Part shown: piece by piece, positions 54,604-62,390 of the stretch
Position numbering within the stretch: position 1 is the stretch's first letter
How the letters are laid out: every line of letters begins with the position of its first letter
DNA from: JBJMLO01 sp045805265
GTDB taxonomy: Bacteria > Actinomycetota > UBA4738 > JACQTL01
DNA length: 64,000 nt
Assembly: GCA_045805265.1 (NCBI GenBank)
Contig: JBJMLO010000006.1
Location: forward strand, 1 to 64,000
Direction: 5' to 3'
Made by a program: the position numbers and the translations under genes
Notes under the pieces: model-generated
Databases searched by the model: none
The model's input: the letters and a program-made list of their open reading frames with translations, nothing else
What the model was told of the DNA's origin: nothing

Positions 54604-55798
54604 GTTCAGTTCCGACGAGATGGCTCGCCGGTGGCGTCTGGCCCGGGACCTCATGGACCGCCACGACCTCGCCGCGCTGGTGGTGTTCGGCAACTCGGGG
54701 GTCAATCGTCACAACCAGGCCAACGTGTTCTGGCTCACCAACCACCTGGATCTCCATCACGCCTACCTGGTGGCGCCCAGGGACGAGGCGATCGAACCCG
54801 CCCTGTACACGGGGCTGGCGAACCACGTGCCGAACGCCCGGCGGGTCAGCGACGTGCCGGTGATCGAGTGGGGCGGCCACGATCCGGCCGCCACAGTCGC
54901 GGAGCGGCTCCAGAAGGTCGGCATCACGACGGGCAGGCTGGGGCTGGTCGGAGTGAACGCCACGTTCGGGATGGGCATGCCGTACCGCCACCACGCCACG
55001 CTCGTCGATGCCCTCCCGGGGATTGCGATGGTAGACGTGACGCGCGAGTTCGCGTCGCTCCGCCAGGTGAAGTCCGGCGAGGAGATCGAGTGGCTCCGGC
55101 GGGCCGCCGCGTTCACCGACCGAACGATCGAGGCCCTCCGCGACGAGGTCCGGCCGGGCCTTCCCGAGTACGCGCTGCTCGGGATCATCGAGGGCTCGTA
55201 CCGTTCGGACGGCGGGCTCTCCCACATCGCGTTCTTGCGCTCGATGCCGATGGACCGGCCGAACGGCTGCCTCCCGGCGCAGGACCCCTCCGACCGCCGC
55301 ATCGAGGAGGGCGACGTGATCATCACGGAGATCAGCGCCTCGTACTGGGGCTACTCCGGGCAGATCCACCGACCCATCTTCGTCCGGAGCGAACCCACGG
55401 CCGAATGGCAGCGGATGTTCGACACCGCGCTGGAGGCGTACCGCGCCATGGCGGCCGCCATGCGACCTGGCGCCACCGAGCGCGACGTGATCCGGGCCGC
55501 GTCGGTGATCGGGGACCGCGGGTACGACCTCTACGACGACCTCGTCCACGGCTACGGCGTGGACATCCACCCACCGGTCATCGACCGGTCGTGCGCGCGG
55601 TGGTGGCCCTGGGACGAGACGAACCCCGCGCCGGAGCGCCGGCGGTTCGAGCGGGACATGGCCATCGTGATCCAGCCGAACCCGATCACCCCGGACGAGC
55701 GGATGGGGCTCCAGCTCGGCGCGCTCACGATCGTCACGGACGCCGGCGCGGAATCCCTGCATCACGTTCCGTTCGAGCCGGTCGTGACAACGTCGTGA
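54593..55798 (+). CDS. M24-fold creatinase/aminopeptidase-like enzyme 2
   Basis: A 401-aa protein beginning at GTG 54593 inside the end of the hydrolase gene. The N-terminal creatinase domain contains LAALVVFGNSGVNRHNQANVFWLTNHLD. In the M24 domain the usual pair of aspartates is replaced (VIITEISASYWGYSGQIHRP, near residues 242-260), while the His region DLVHGYGVDIHPP is kept. A metal-independent, creatinase-like hydrolysis of a C-N bond is therefore more likely than peptidase activity. The gene precedes the selenoprotein OsmC gene. Confidence 0.72.
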   Translation: MWDRFSSDEMARRWRLARDLMDRHDLAALVVFGNSGVNRHNQANVFWLTNHLDLHHAYLVAPRDEAIEPALYTGLANHVPNARRVSDVPVIEWGGHDPAATVAERLQKVGITTGRLGLVGVNATFGMGMPYRHHATLVDALPGIAMVDVTREFASLRQVKSGEEIEWLRRAAAFTDRTIEALRDEVRPGLPEYALLGIIEGSYRSDGGLSHIAFLRSMPMDRPNGCLPAQDPSDRRIEEGDVIITEISASYWGYSGQIHRPIFVRSEPTAEWQRMFDTALEAYRAMAAAMRPGATERDVIRAASVIGDRGYDLYDDLVHGYGVDIHPPVIDRSCARWWPWDETNPAPERRRFERDMAIVIQPNPITPDERMGLQLGALTIVTDAGAESLHHVPFEPVVTTS

Positions 55799-55802
55799 GG
55801 AG

Positions 55803-56282
55803 GTGAAGCCGATTCCGAACATTCCCAGCCCCGACGAGTACATCGTTACGAACCGCGCGATGGGGCGGATGCTCAGCCCCAGCGCTGCGGAGATCACGGT
55901 TCGCCACCATCCGGTCCTGGTGGCCGACGAGCCCCCCTCCCGAGGAGGCGAGGACCGCGGCCCGACGCCGCTCGAGTACGTCCTGGTGGCGCTGTGCGCC
56001 TGAACGAACGTCTCGACGGCCAGGATGGCCGCCAAGATCAGGTTCCGGTACGAAGACCTCGAGACGAGCGCGGAGGGCACGCTGGACATCCGCGGTCGCC
56101 TGGGGACGGCCGACGTCCCCGTCCATTACAAGGCGGTTCGGCTGCACGTCCGCATCCGCACTGGGGAGCCGGAGGCGCGCCTGGACCGGCTGGCCTCGCT
56201 GGTGGCCAGGTACTGCCCCGTGGACAGCCTGGTCCGGGCGGCGGTGCCTGACTACCGGGTCACGTGGGAACGGATGCATTGA
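55803..56282 (+). CDS. OsmC-family protein with in-frame TGA (selenocysteine candidate)
   Basis: One 160-codon frame with TGA at 56001-56003 as the only internal stop. Upstream it reads RGPTPLEYVLVALCA and downstream TNVSTARMAAKIRFRYEDL; in the OsmC/Ohr fold the peroxidatic Cys stands exactly at the TGA. The second conserved Cys is present in ARYCPVDSLVRAA. A 5-bp stem with AGGAT loop lies 13 bases after TGA. Selenocysteine-containing OsmC-like proteins are known. The start is uncertain: GTG 55803 lies within an AGGAGGTG site, and ATT 55812 would be better spaced. Likely role is peroxide or organic hydroperoxide reduction. Confidence 0.75.
56017..56031 (+). promoter_or_regulatory. SECIS-like hairpin in OsmC gene
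   Basis: CGGCC (56017-56021) pairs with GGCCG (56027-56031) around the loop AGGAT. The stem begins 13 bases after the TGA and the first loop G is 20 bases from it. Beyond a mismatch-rich segment, TCT (56011-56013) can pair with AGA further down. An unpaired G in the apical loop about 20 bases after UGA is the hallmark of bacterial SECIS elements recognised by SelB. Confidence 0.65.
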
Positions 56283-56286
56283 CACC

Positions 56287-58584
56287 GTGATCGATCGATG
56301 GGTCGGGCGCCCGGTGTTGCGGCGAGAGGACGAGCACATCCTGCGAGGCGAGGCCACCTTCGTGGACAACCTCGCACCGCCGGGGACGCTGCACCTGGTC
56401 GCGGTACGGAGCCCGTTCGCCCACGCCCGGCTCGGGGGCATCGACGCCACGGCGGCCCTGGACTGCCCCGGTGCCGTGGCGGTGCTCACCGGGGAGGACC
56501 TGGCCGGCCACGTCCATCCCATGCCCATCAACCGCATCGAGGACGCCGAAACCGCCGAGGTTCCCATCCCGCTCCTGGCCACCGGGCGAGTCCGGTTCGC
56601 CGGCGAGCCCGTCGCGGCCGTGGTGGCCGAGACCCGGGCTGCGGCCGTGGACGCCGCGGAACTCGTGCAAGTCGACTACGACCCGCTGCCGCCGGTGGTG
56701 GACCCGGCCGAGGCGCTCCGCGGGGAGGTGGTCCTGCACGACGCCCTCGGCCACAACGTCCTCCTGCGATGGCGCCGGACGGCGGGCGACGTCGAGGGGT
56801 CCTTCGGGCGGGCCCACCGGGTCGTCGCCGGGAGGTTCCACATCCCGAGGCTGGTGGCCGCGCCGATCGAGGTCCGGGGGGCGGTGGCGGAGCACGACCC
56901 GGGGCACGACGTCCTGACGATGTGGCTCTCCTCTCAGGATCCGCACCGGCCGCTGCGCCACCTGGCCACGGTGCTGGGGCGCGACCCCCGCCGCATCCGG
57001 CTGGTCGTGCGCGACGTGGGGGGCGCCTTCGGCAGCAAGGGCACGCTGGCGCCCGAGGCGGCGGTGGCCGCGATCGCCGCCATCCGGCTCACCCGGCCGG
57101 TGAAGTGGATCGAGGACCGCTCGGAGAACTTCCTGGCTTCCTACCAGGGGCGGGGGCAGGACGCCGAGGTCGAGCTCGCGGTCGACGCCGACGGGCGGTT
57201 CCTGGCCGTGCGGGCCCGGCTGGTGGCCGACGTGGGCGCGTACCTGTACCCGACCACGCCGGCAGTCCCGGTGACCACGGCCATGCTCGTGACCGGGGCC
57301 TACGAGATCCCCGTGGTCGACGTGGAGACGGTCGGCGTGGCCACGAACAAGGTCCCCACCGGCCCGTACCGTGGCGCTGGCCGGCCGGAGGCGGCGTACG
57401 TGGCCGAGCGGATGACCGACCTGGCCGCGGCCGAGCTGGGGATCGATCCGGCCGAGATCCGCCGCCGGAACTTCGTCCCGCCCGAGCGGTTCCCCTACGA
57501 GTCGCCCCTGGGGTTCACGTACGACTCGGGGAACTACGCCCGGGCCCTGGACCGCGCGTGCGACGTCCTGGGGTACGACGCGGTCCGGAAGGAGCAACGG
57601 GCCCAGCGTGAGGCCGGTCGCGTGGTGGGGGTGGGCCTGTCAACCTTCGTCGAGCGGGCCGGGGCGGGGAACTGGGAGAGCGGCGCCGTGGAGGTCGACC
57701 CCGGCGGCCGGGTCGTCGTCCGCGTCGGCTCCACCCCCCACGGCCAGGGCCACGAGACCGTCTTCGCCCAGATCGCCGCCGACGCGCTGGGGGTTCACCC
57801 CGACGACGTCGAGGTCCGCACGGGCGACACCGCCGAGATCCCGGAGGGCGTGGGCAGCTTCGCCAGCCGCTCGGTGACCGTCGGGGGCTCGGCCGTTGTC
57901 GAAGCGGCCGAGCGGCTGAAAGAGCAGGCCCGCCGCCTGGCCGCCCACCTCCTTGGAACCGACCCGGAAGAGGTCAGTTGGGAGGACGGCGGCCTGACCG
58001 CCCCCGGTCGGCCGCCGCTCTCGCTCCGTGAGGTGGCCGAGGCGGCGAACGACCCCTCGCGCCTCCCGGATGGTGTGGAGCCGGGGCTGGCCGCGGAGGC
58101 CCGCTTCTCGCTCCCCGGCCCGGTGTTTCCGTTCGGCGCATACGCGGTGACGGTCGAGGTCGATCCGGAGACCGGGGTCGTCGGCGTGCGCCGGGTCGTC
58201 GCCGTGGACGACGCCGGGCGGGTGGTGAACCCGCTGCTGGCCGAGGGACAGGTGGTGGGCTCGATCCTCCAAGGGATCGGCCAGGCCCTCACCGAGGAGG
58301 CCGTGTACGACGACCAGGGCCAGCTCATGACGGGAAGCTTCACCACGTACGGGATCCTGGGCGCGGCCGAGGCCGTCCCCGTCACCAGCGAGTTCCTGGA
58401 GACCCCGTCGCCGTTCAACCCGCTGGGAGCGAAGGGGCTCGGCGAGAGCGGCTCCATCGCCGTCCCCGCCGCCGTGGCCAACGCCGTCGCCGACGCGCTG
58501 TCACCGTTCGGCGTCCGCGATCTCGACCCGCCCTACACGCCGGAGAAGGTGTGGCGGGCCATCCGGCAGGCCGCCTCCGGGTGA
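56287..58584 (+). CDS. Molybdenum hydroxylase large subunit, without partner genes
   Basis: A 765-aa xanthine-dehydrogenase/CoxL family catalytic subunit. Molybdopterin contacts are visible as GGAFGSKG near residue 255, PTGPYRGAGRPEA near 357, and GQGHETVFAQIAADALG near 485. The catalytic glutamate is in GAKGLGESGSI near 719. The CO-dehydrogenase active-site loop (VAYRCSFR) is absent, so it is not a CO dehydrogenase. No FAD-binding or 2Fe-2S subunit gene is adjacent, though such enzymes normally need both. It is four bases after the OsmC stop and ends convergent to the AhpD-like gene. Confidence 0.85.
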   Translation: MIDRWVGRPVLRREDEHILRGEATFVDNLAPPGTLHLVAVRSPFAHARLGGIDATAALDCPGAVAVLTGEDLAGHVHPMPINRIEDAETAEVPIPLLATGRVRFAGEPVAAVVAETRAAAVDAAELVQVDYDPLPPVVDPAEALRGEVVLHDALGHNVLLRWRRTAGDVEGSFGRAHRVVAGRFHIPRLVAAPIEVRGAVAEHDPGHDVLTMWLSSQDPHRPLRHLATVLGRDPRRIRLVVRDVGGAFGSKGTLAPEAAVAAIAAIRLTRPVKWIEDRSENFLASYQGRGQDAEVELAVDADGRFLAVRARLVADVGAYLYPTTPAVPVTTAMLVTGAYEIPVVDVETVGVATNKVPTGPYRGAGRPEAAYVAERMTDLAAAELGIDPAEIRRRNFVPPERFPYESPLGFTYDSGNYARALDRACDVLGYDAVRKEQRAQREAGRVVGVGLSTFVERAGAGNWESGAVEVDPGGRVVVRVGSTPHGQGHETVFAQIAADALGVHPDDVEVRTGDTAEIPEGVGSFASRSVTVGGSAVVEAAERLKEQARRLAAHLLGTDPEEVSWEDGGLTAPGRPPLSLREVAEAANDPSRLPDGVEPGLAAEARFSLPGPVFPFGAYAVTVEVDPETGVVGVRRVVAVDDAGRVVNPLLAEGQVVGSILQGIGQALTEEAVYDDQGQLMTGSFTTYGILGAAEAVPVTSEFLETPSPFNPLGAKGLGESGSIAVPAAVANAVADALSPFGVRDLDPPYTPEKVWRAIRQAASG

Positions 58585-58594
58585 GCCTCGCCGG

Positions 58595-59197
58595 TCACCC
58601 TCCGGCTCCAGGCGCGGCCGACCCGGCCAGGCCCGCCTCCGTGTCGCCCAGCACCTCGCCGTGGCCGATCCCCAGGGTCTTGATCCACTTCTGCTGGCCG
58701 AAGGTCAGCGCCACGAAGAACCCCAGCTCGACCAGCTCGGGCTCCGTGAAGTGCCCGTGGAGTTGTTCCCACATGGCGTCGTCCGCCAGGCTCGAGTCCC
58801 AGATGATCGCGCTGGTGTACGAGAGCGCAGTCTTCTCCCGGTCCGTGAACTTGTCGGAGTCGAGGAAGTGCAACAGCTCGTCGTAGATCTCCTCGGTGAG
58901 GCCCTGCTGTCCACCCTGGACAGACCGTTGGAGGCCTCAGTAGGAGCACTCGATGGACTTCGAGACGTAGACCCGGCACAGCTCCTTGACCCGGTGGTCG
59001 AGGACGCCGCCCCGGAACGTGAGGTCCCAGGCCTGCGAGAAAGCCCGGATCACGCCCGGGTTGTGGGCCCGGATGGCCTGGCTCTCCGGCCGCGGTGTCC
59101 CGTGGCGCCTGGCGTCGTCGAAGTAGCCCGCGATCTCCGGGTCGTCCATCTTCGAGAGGTCCGGATAGCTGATTCGGGGCACGGGGTGCCTCCTCAT
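58595..59197 (-). CDS. AhpD/carboxymuconolactone-decarboxylase-like protein with in-frame TGA (selenocysteine candidate)
   Basis: One 201-codon frame from ATG 59197, interrupted only by TGA at 58939-58937. Upstream reads VYVSKSIECSY, downstream GLQRSVQGGQQGLTEEIYDELLHF. The AhpD active site is CxxC; here it reads C-S-Y-TGA, so the second, catalytic Cys is replaced by the stop. The reading continues as a normal family member (REKTALSYTSAIIWDSSLADD...FGQQKWIKTLGI). A 6-bp stem with AGGGT loop lies 13 bases after the TGA. CxxU forms of AhpD-like proteins are known. Expected role is thiol- or selenol-based peroxide reduction. Confidence 0.78.
58907..58923 (-). promoter_or_regulatory. SECIS-like hairpin in AhpD-like gene
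   Basis: On the minus strand CTGTCC (58923-58918) pairs with GGACAG (58912-58907) around the loop AGGGT. The stem begins 13 bases after TGA and the first loop G is 21 bases from it. Geometry and loop are nearly the same as in the OsmC gene. Confidence 0.68.
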
Positions 59198-59280
59198 GTC
59201 GAGGGGGGCGTCCTCCCGCGAGGATACCGTGGGTCGGAGGAGGCCACGCGATTCCTGCGAGCGTCCCGCGAATTTGGTGT

Positions 59281-59309
59281 TCTGACTTCAATCTCGGTGA
59301 TGCTATGAT
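59281..59309 (+). promoter_or_regulatory. Promoter of vapB-like gene, probably leaderless
   Basis: TCTGAC (59281-59286) and TATGAT (59304-59309) are spaced by 17 bases. The ATG at 59316 falls at the expected transcription start, and no Shine-Dalgarno site fits between, so the mRNA is probably leaderless, as is common in actinobacteria. Confidence 0.5.
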
Positions 59310-59315
59310 GCTTCC

Positions 59316-59573
59316 ATGAGGACGACCGTGACGCTCGACCCCGACGTCGAGGCGCTCGTTCGGCGCGTCATGCGGGAGCGCGGGCTGTCGTTCAAGCAGG
59401 CCGTGAACCTCGCGATCAGGGAGGGCCTGTCCGCGGGCGCCGAGCGGAAGCCGTTCCGGACGGCGACCTTCCACATGGGCTCGGCGTCCGCAGTTCCCCT
59501 GGACAGGGCTCTGCGGCTCGCCGGCGAGCTCGAGGACGAGGAGATCGCCCGGAAGCTCTCGACCCGGAAATGA
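59316..59573 (+). CDS. Antitoxin, VapB type
   Basis: An 85-aa ribbon-helix-helix protein starting MRTTVTLDPDVEALVRRVMRERGLSFKQAVNLAIREGL, as in VapB antitoxins with DUF2191-like N-termini. The C-terminal tail (DRALRLAGELEDEEIARKLS) would bind the toxin. The PIN gene starts 34 bases downstream. Confidence 0.82.
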   Translation: MRTTVTLDPDVEALVRRVMRERGLSFKQAVNLAIREGLSAGAERKPFRTATFHMGSASAVPLDRALRLAGELEDEEIARKLSTRK

Positions 59574-59607
59574 CCCGGGTCAGGCATCGCGGGGGAGGAC
59601 CGCGCCC

Positions 59608-60036
59608 GTGAAGGTCGTCGACGCCAACGTGCTCCTCTACGCCGTGAACGAGGACTCGCCTCTCCACGAGCGAGCGAGGAGTTGGCTGGACACCGCGCTC
59701 GATGGATCCGAGGCCGTGGGCTTGGCGTGGATCGCGCTGCTCGCATTCCTCAGACTGAGCACCCGCGGCGACCTCTTCACGAACCCACTGACGCCCGCGG
59801 AGTCCCTCGGCGTCGTGGAGGCGTGGCTGGCCGCGCCCGCCGCGGTCGTCGTGCACCCCACGCCACGCCACCTCGCGGTCCTGGCCGGGCTGCTGGGGCC
59901 GTTCGGCACGGCCGCGAACCTCGTGAACGACGCCCATCTCGCCGCCCTCGCCGTGGAGCACGACGCGGGCGTGATGTCGTTCGACCGCGACTTCGGGCGC
60001 TTTCCGGGTGTCAGGTGGCAGGAACCCCCCGCCTGA
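59608..60036 (+). CDS. PIN-domain toxin, VapC type, intact
   Basis: A 142-aa PIN ribonuclease from GTG 59608. Acidic residues are in VVDANVLLYAVN (D near 5), then in the LVNDAHLAALAVEHDAGVMSFDRDFGRF region (near 109-130). Unlike the four toxins at 30-36 kb, this frame is complete. VapC toxins cut specific tRNA or rRNA sites when not held by VapB. Confidence 0.85.
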   Translation: MKVVDANVLLYAVNEDSPLHERARSWLDTALDGSEAVGLAWIALLAFLRLSTRGDLFTNPLTPAESLGVVEAWLAAPAAVVVHPTPRHLAVLAGLLGPFGTAANLVNDAHLAALAVEHDAGVMSFDRDFGRFPGVRWQEPPA

Positions 60037-60069
60037 GCACTCTTGGTACCGGCTCGCCTACGGGCTGGG

Positions 60070-61527
60070 TCAGGCCTCGCGGGCCGAGGACTTCGGGGTC
60101 GAGGCCGTCATGGTTCGGTTGCGTCCGGATTCCTTCGCCCGGTACAGGGCGGCGTCGGCGGCGGCCATCAGGCGCAGGGCATCGACCCCGTCTTCCGGGC
60201 AGGCCGCCACGCCGACGCTCACCGTGATCGAGATGGCGGCGCCTTCGAAGTCGAACGTCGTCCGGGAAACCAGGTTCCGCAGCTTCTCGGCCGCGACCGC
60301 GCCGCCGAGCGTGTCGGTCTCGGGGAGGACCACTACGAACTCCTCGCCGCCAAGGCGAGCCAGCACGTCGAGATCCGCGCGGATCGAGTGGCCGAGTGCG
60401 CTGGCCACGCCGAGCAGCACCGCGTCGCCCGCCGGATGACCGTGGTGGTCGTTGACCAGCTTGAACCGGTCGATGTCGATCATCAGCAGAGCGAATGCGC
60501 TGCCGAACCTCCGATGCCGCTTGACCTGCTCCCGGAGGGCCTGTTCGACGTAGCGGCGGTTCCACACGCCGGTCAGCGGATCGAGCAGCGTCAGGCGCTC
60601 GGTCTCGGCCAGCCGTCCTCGGGCGCTGTCCAGCTGCTTGCGTGAGCCGCTGAGCTTCGCCGACACGCTCCGGAGCGTCCGCCCGACCTGGACGAACTCC
60701 CGCCCCGAGTCGGCGTCGACCGTCACCCTGGGTTCCTGCTCCCCTCGAGCGACCGCCTCGGCTTCCCGGGCCAGCCGCATCAGGGGGCGGGACAGGAGCC
60801 CGGCCAGTCCGTACGCGACCAACCCGATGGCCACGATCACGAGCGCGAGGAGGCCAACCTTGGGCCACTGGACCCACGCCGCGAGGCCGTCCCACCGAGC
60901 CGGCGTGAACAGGACGAGCCCGGATGCGTCGGCTCCGCCCCGGCACAGACAGACCAGCCGGTCGCGGCCCGCCGACGCGGCCTGCCGCGACGGCAGGAAC
61001 GGCGCTGGCACTGTGGTCACGGGGCTGCCGTCGACCACCAGCGTCGCGCGCACGCCGAGCGCGGACGGGACGTCGGGCCGCCAGATCCGTCCCCCCAGCA
61101 CGGTGCCGTTACCGGCCCCGAGGATGATGACGCGGCGCTCCGCGGCGACCGACGTGAGCGCTCCGTCCTCGATCGCGGCCGGGTCGCGCGGGAGGCCCGC
61201 GGGAACATCGATCGACGCCGCGGTCACCTTCCCCTCGCTGACCACGATGAGGTAGTCGAGCCTCGAGGACCGCCGGAGGGCGTCGAGGGCTCCCGGCGCC
61301 GTCGTGCCGGCGGCCCGGGTGGCGGCGGCCGACGAGAGGTCGCGGGTCATGGCGAAGCGTTCCTGCTTCAGGGCGTTCGAGGCGGTCACGGCCGCCACCT
61401 GGAGCCTCGAATCCGCATCCTGAAGGGCCTGGGTCCGCGAGATGTGCGAGGCCATGAAGGCGCCGGCCACGAGCGGTGCACCCACCACGGCCAGGAAGAA
61501 CAGTGTCAGGCGAGCGCGAAATGTCAT
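60070..61527 (-). CDS. Membrane diguanylate cyclase (GGDEF)
   Basis: ATG 61527 places the first membrane segment (LFFLAVVGAPLVAGAFMAS) directly at the N-terminus. A periplasmic sensor region of about 220 residues follows, then a second membrane segment (VGLLALVIVAIGLVAYGLAGLL), a HAMP-like linker, and the GGDEF domain. The signature is GGEEF near residue 394, with LTLLDPLTGVWNRRYVEQAL at the domain start. The usual RxxD product-inhibition site is not in register. The protein should make cyclic di-GMP in response to an unknown external signal. Confidence 0.87.
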   Translation of the reverse strand: MTFRARLTLFFLAVVGAPLVAGAFMASHISRTQALQDADSRLQVAAVTASNALKQERFAMTRDLSSAAATRAAGTTAPGALDALRRSSRLDYLIVVSEGKVTAASIDVPAGLPRDPAAIEDGALTSVAAERRVIILGAGNGTVLGGRIWRPDVPSALGVRATLVVDGSPVTTVPAPFLPSRQAASAGRDRLVCLCRGGADASGLVLFTPARWDGLAAWVQWPKVGLLALVIVAIGLVAYGLAGLLSRPLMRLAREAEAVARGEQEPRVTVDADSGREFVQVGRTLRSVSAKLSGSRKQLDSARGRLAETERLTLLDPLTGVWNRRYVEQALREQVKRHRRFGSAFALLMIDIDRFKLVNDHHGHPAGDAVLLGVASALGHSIRADLDVLARLGGEEFVVVLPETDTLGGAVAAEKLRNLVSRTTFDFEGAAISITVSVGVAACPEDGVDALRLMAAADAALYRAKESGRNRTMTASTPKSSAREA

Positions 61528-61612
61528 ATCCGCTTCTGCATCGGCACGTTGTGACCCCGGACTTGACACTTTTTGCTCAAGAACCGACGAAATCGTGCCG
61601 AGGACTACGAAG

Positions 61613-62350
61613 GTGCCAACTGAACGTGCTCAAGCTCGTGTGCTCGCCGGATTGATCGGGGCCCTCGCGGCGCTGGTGATCCTCTTCCTGCTGCCCGGGT
61701 CCGGCGGCCTCCCATTCCTCTCCTCGCTCCCTCCCGGCGCCGACACCACCGGAGTCGTCTCGGTGGCGCCGCCGACCCAGAGCGGGCCCCCTCCACACCA
61801 CCAGAAGGAACCGAACGCACCGCCGGGCTCGCCCGGCCCCCCGTCTCCGAGCGGAGGCAGCGGCGCGCACCCGACATCCGTCCAGCCGAACGGGACGAGC
61901 GCTTCGCCGCAGGGCCCCACGGTCCTGGTGTCCATTCGCCGGCCCGGTCCACCCAAGCAGGGAGGGACCAACCAGAAGACCAGGAAGCCCGGAGGCCACA
62001 AGCCCGGGAACGACCACAAGTCCGGCAAGCCCTCCGACCACAAGAAGCCGGCCCCGGCCCCCAAGCCCGGGGACCAGCAGGCTCCCAACCCCGGAGACCA
62101 CAAGGTTCCCAACCCCGGAGACCACAAGGCCCCCAAGCACGCGAAGCCCGCCGAGCACCACAAGGGGCCCGGCGGACCGGCTCCGAAGGACCATCACGCG
62201 AACACGCACAAGCCGGCCAAGCCCAAGAAGCACGAACACACTGCGCCCGCCCACCACGCGAAGCCCGAGCACGTGAAGAAGGCGCCCAAGACGCACCCCC
62301 ATCATCGCCCGGGCGGTCACCACGGCCCGCGACGTCACCGCCGGCGCTAG
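61613..62350 (+). CDS. Membrane-anchored His/Lys/Pro-rich repeat protein
   Basis: GTG 61613 is the likely start (GTG 61595 is an alternative). After a short cytoplasmic end, one hydrophobic segment (VLAGLIGALAALVILFLLPG) is followed by about 210 residues of low complexity rich in Pro, Lys, His and Gly, probably outside the membrane and disordered. The phrase PNPGDHK occurs twice in tandem. There are over 30 histidines, many in HH pairs, so metal binding is conceivable. The codon pattern is consistent with real translation. No family is recognised. It is divergent from the GGDEF gene. Confidence 0.6.
   Translation: MPTERAQARVLAGLIGALAALVILFLLPGSGGLPFLSSLPPGADTTGVVSVAPPTQSGPPPHHQKEPNAPPGSPGPPSPSGGSGAHPTSVQPNGTSASPQGPTVLVSIRRPGPPKQGGTNQKTRKPGGHKPGNDHKSGKPSDHKKPAPAPKPGDQQAPNPGDHKVPNPGDHKAPKHAKPAEHHKGPGGPAPKDHHANTHKPAKPKKHEHTAPAHHAKPEHVKKAPKTHPHHRPGGHHGPRRHRRR
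62084..62129 (+). repeat. Tandem 24-bp coding repeat
   Basis: The 22 bases at 62084-62105 recur exactly at 62108-62129 with a two-base joint, encoding PNPGDHKV and PNPGDHKA in the repeat protein. Confidence 0.85.
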
Positions 62351-62390
62351 AACCTGAGGGGGATGAGTTCCGGGCTCCCCGGCGGTCTGC

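Noticed and set aside
56287..58584. Carbon monoxide dehydrogenase CoxL
   Set aside because: The VAYRCSFR active-site loop with the essential Cys is absent; the matching region reads PTGPYRGAGRPEA.
62084..62129. Short tandem repeat as CRISPR
   Set aside because: Only two copies with a two-base joint, in frame inside a low-complexity protein gene.
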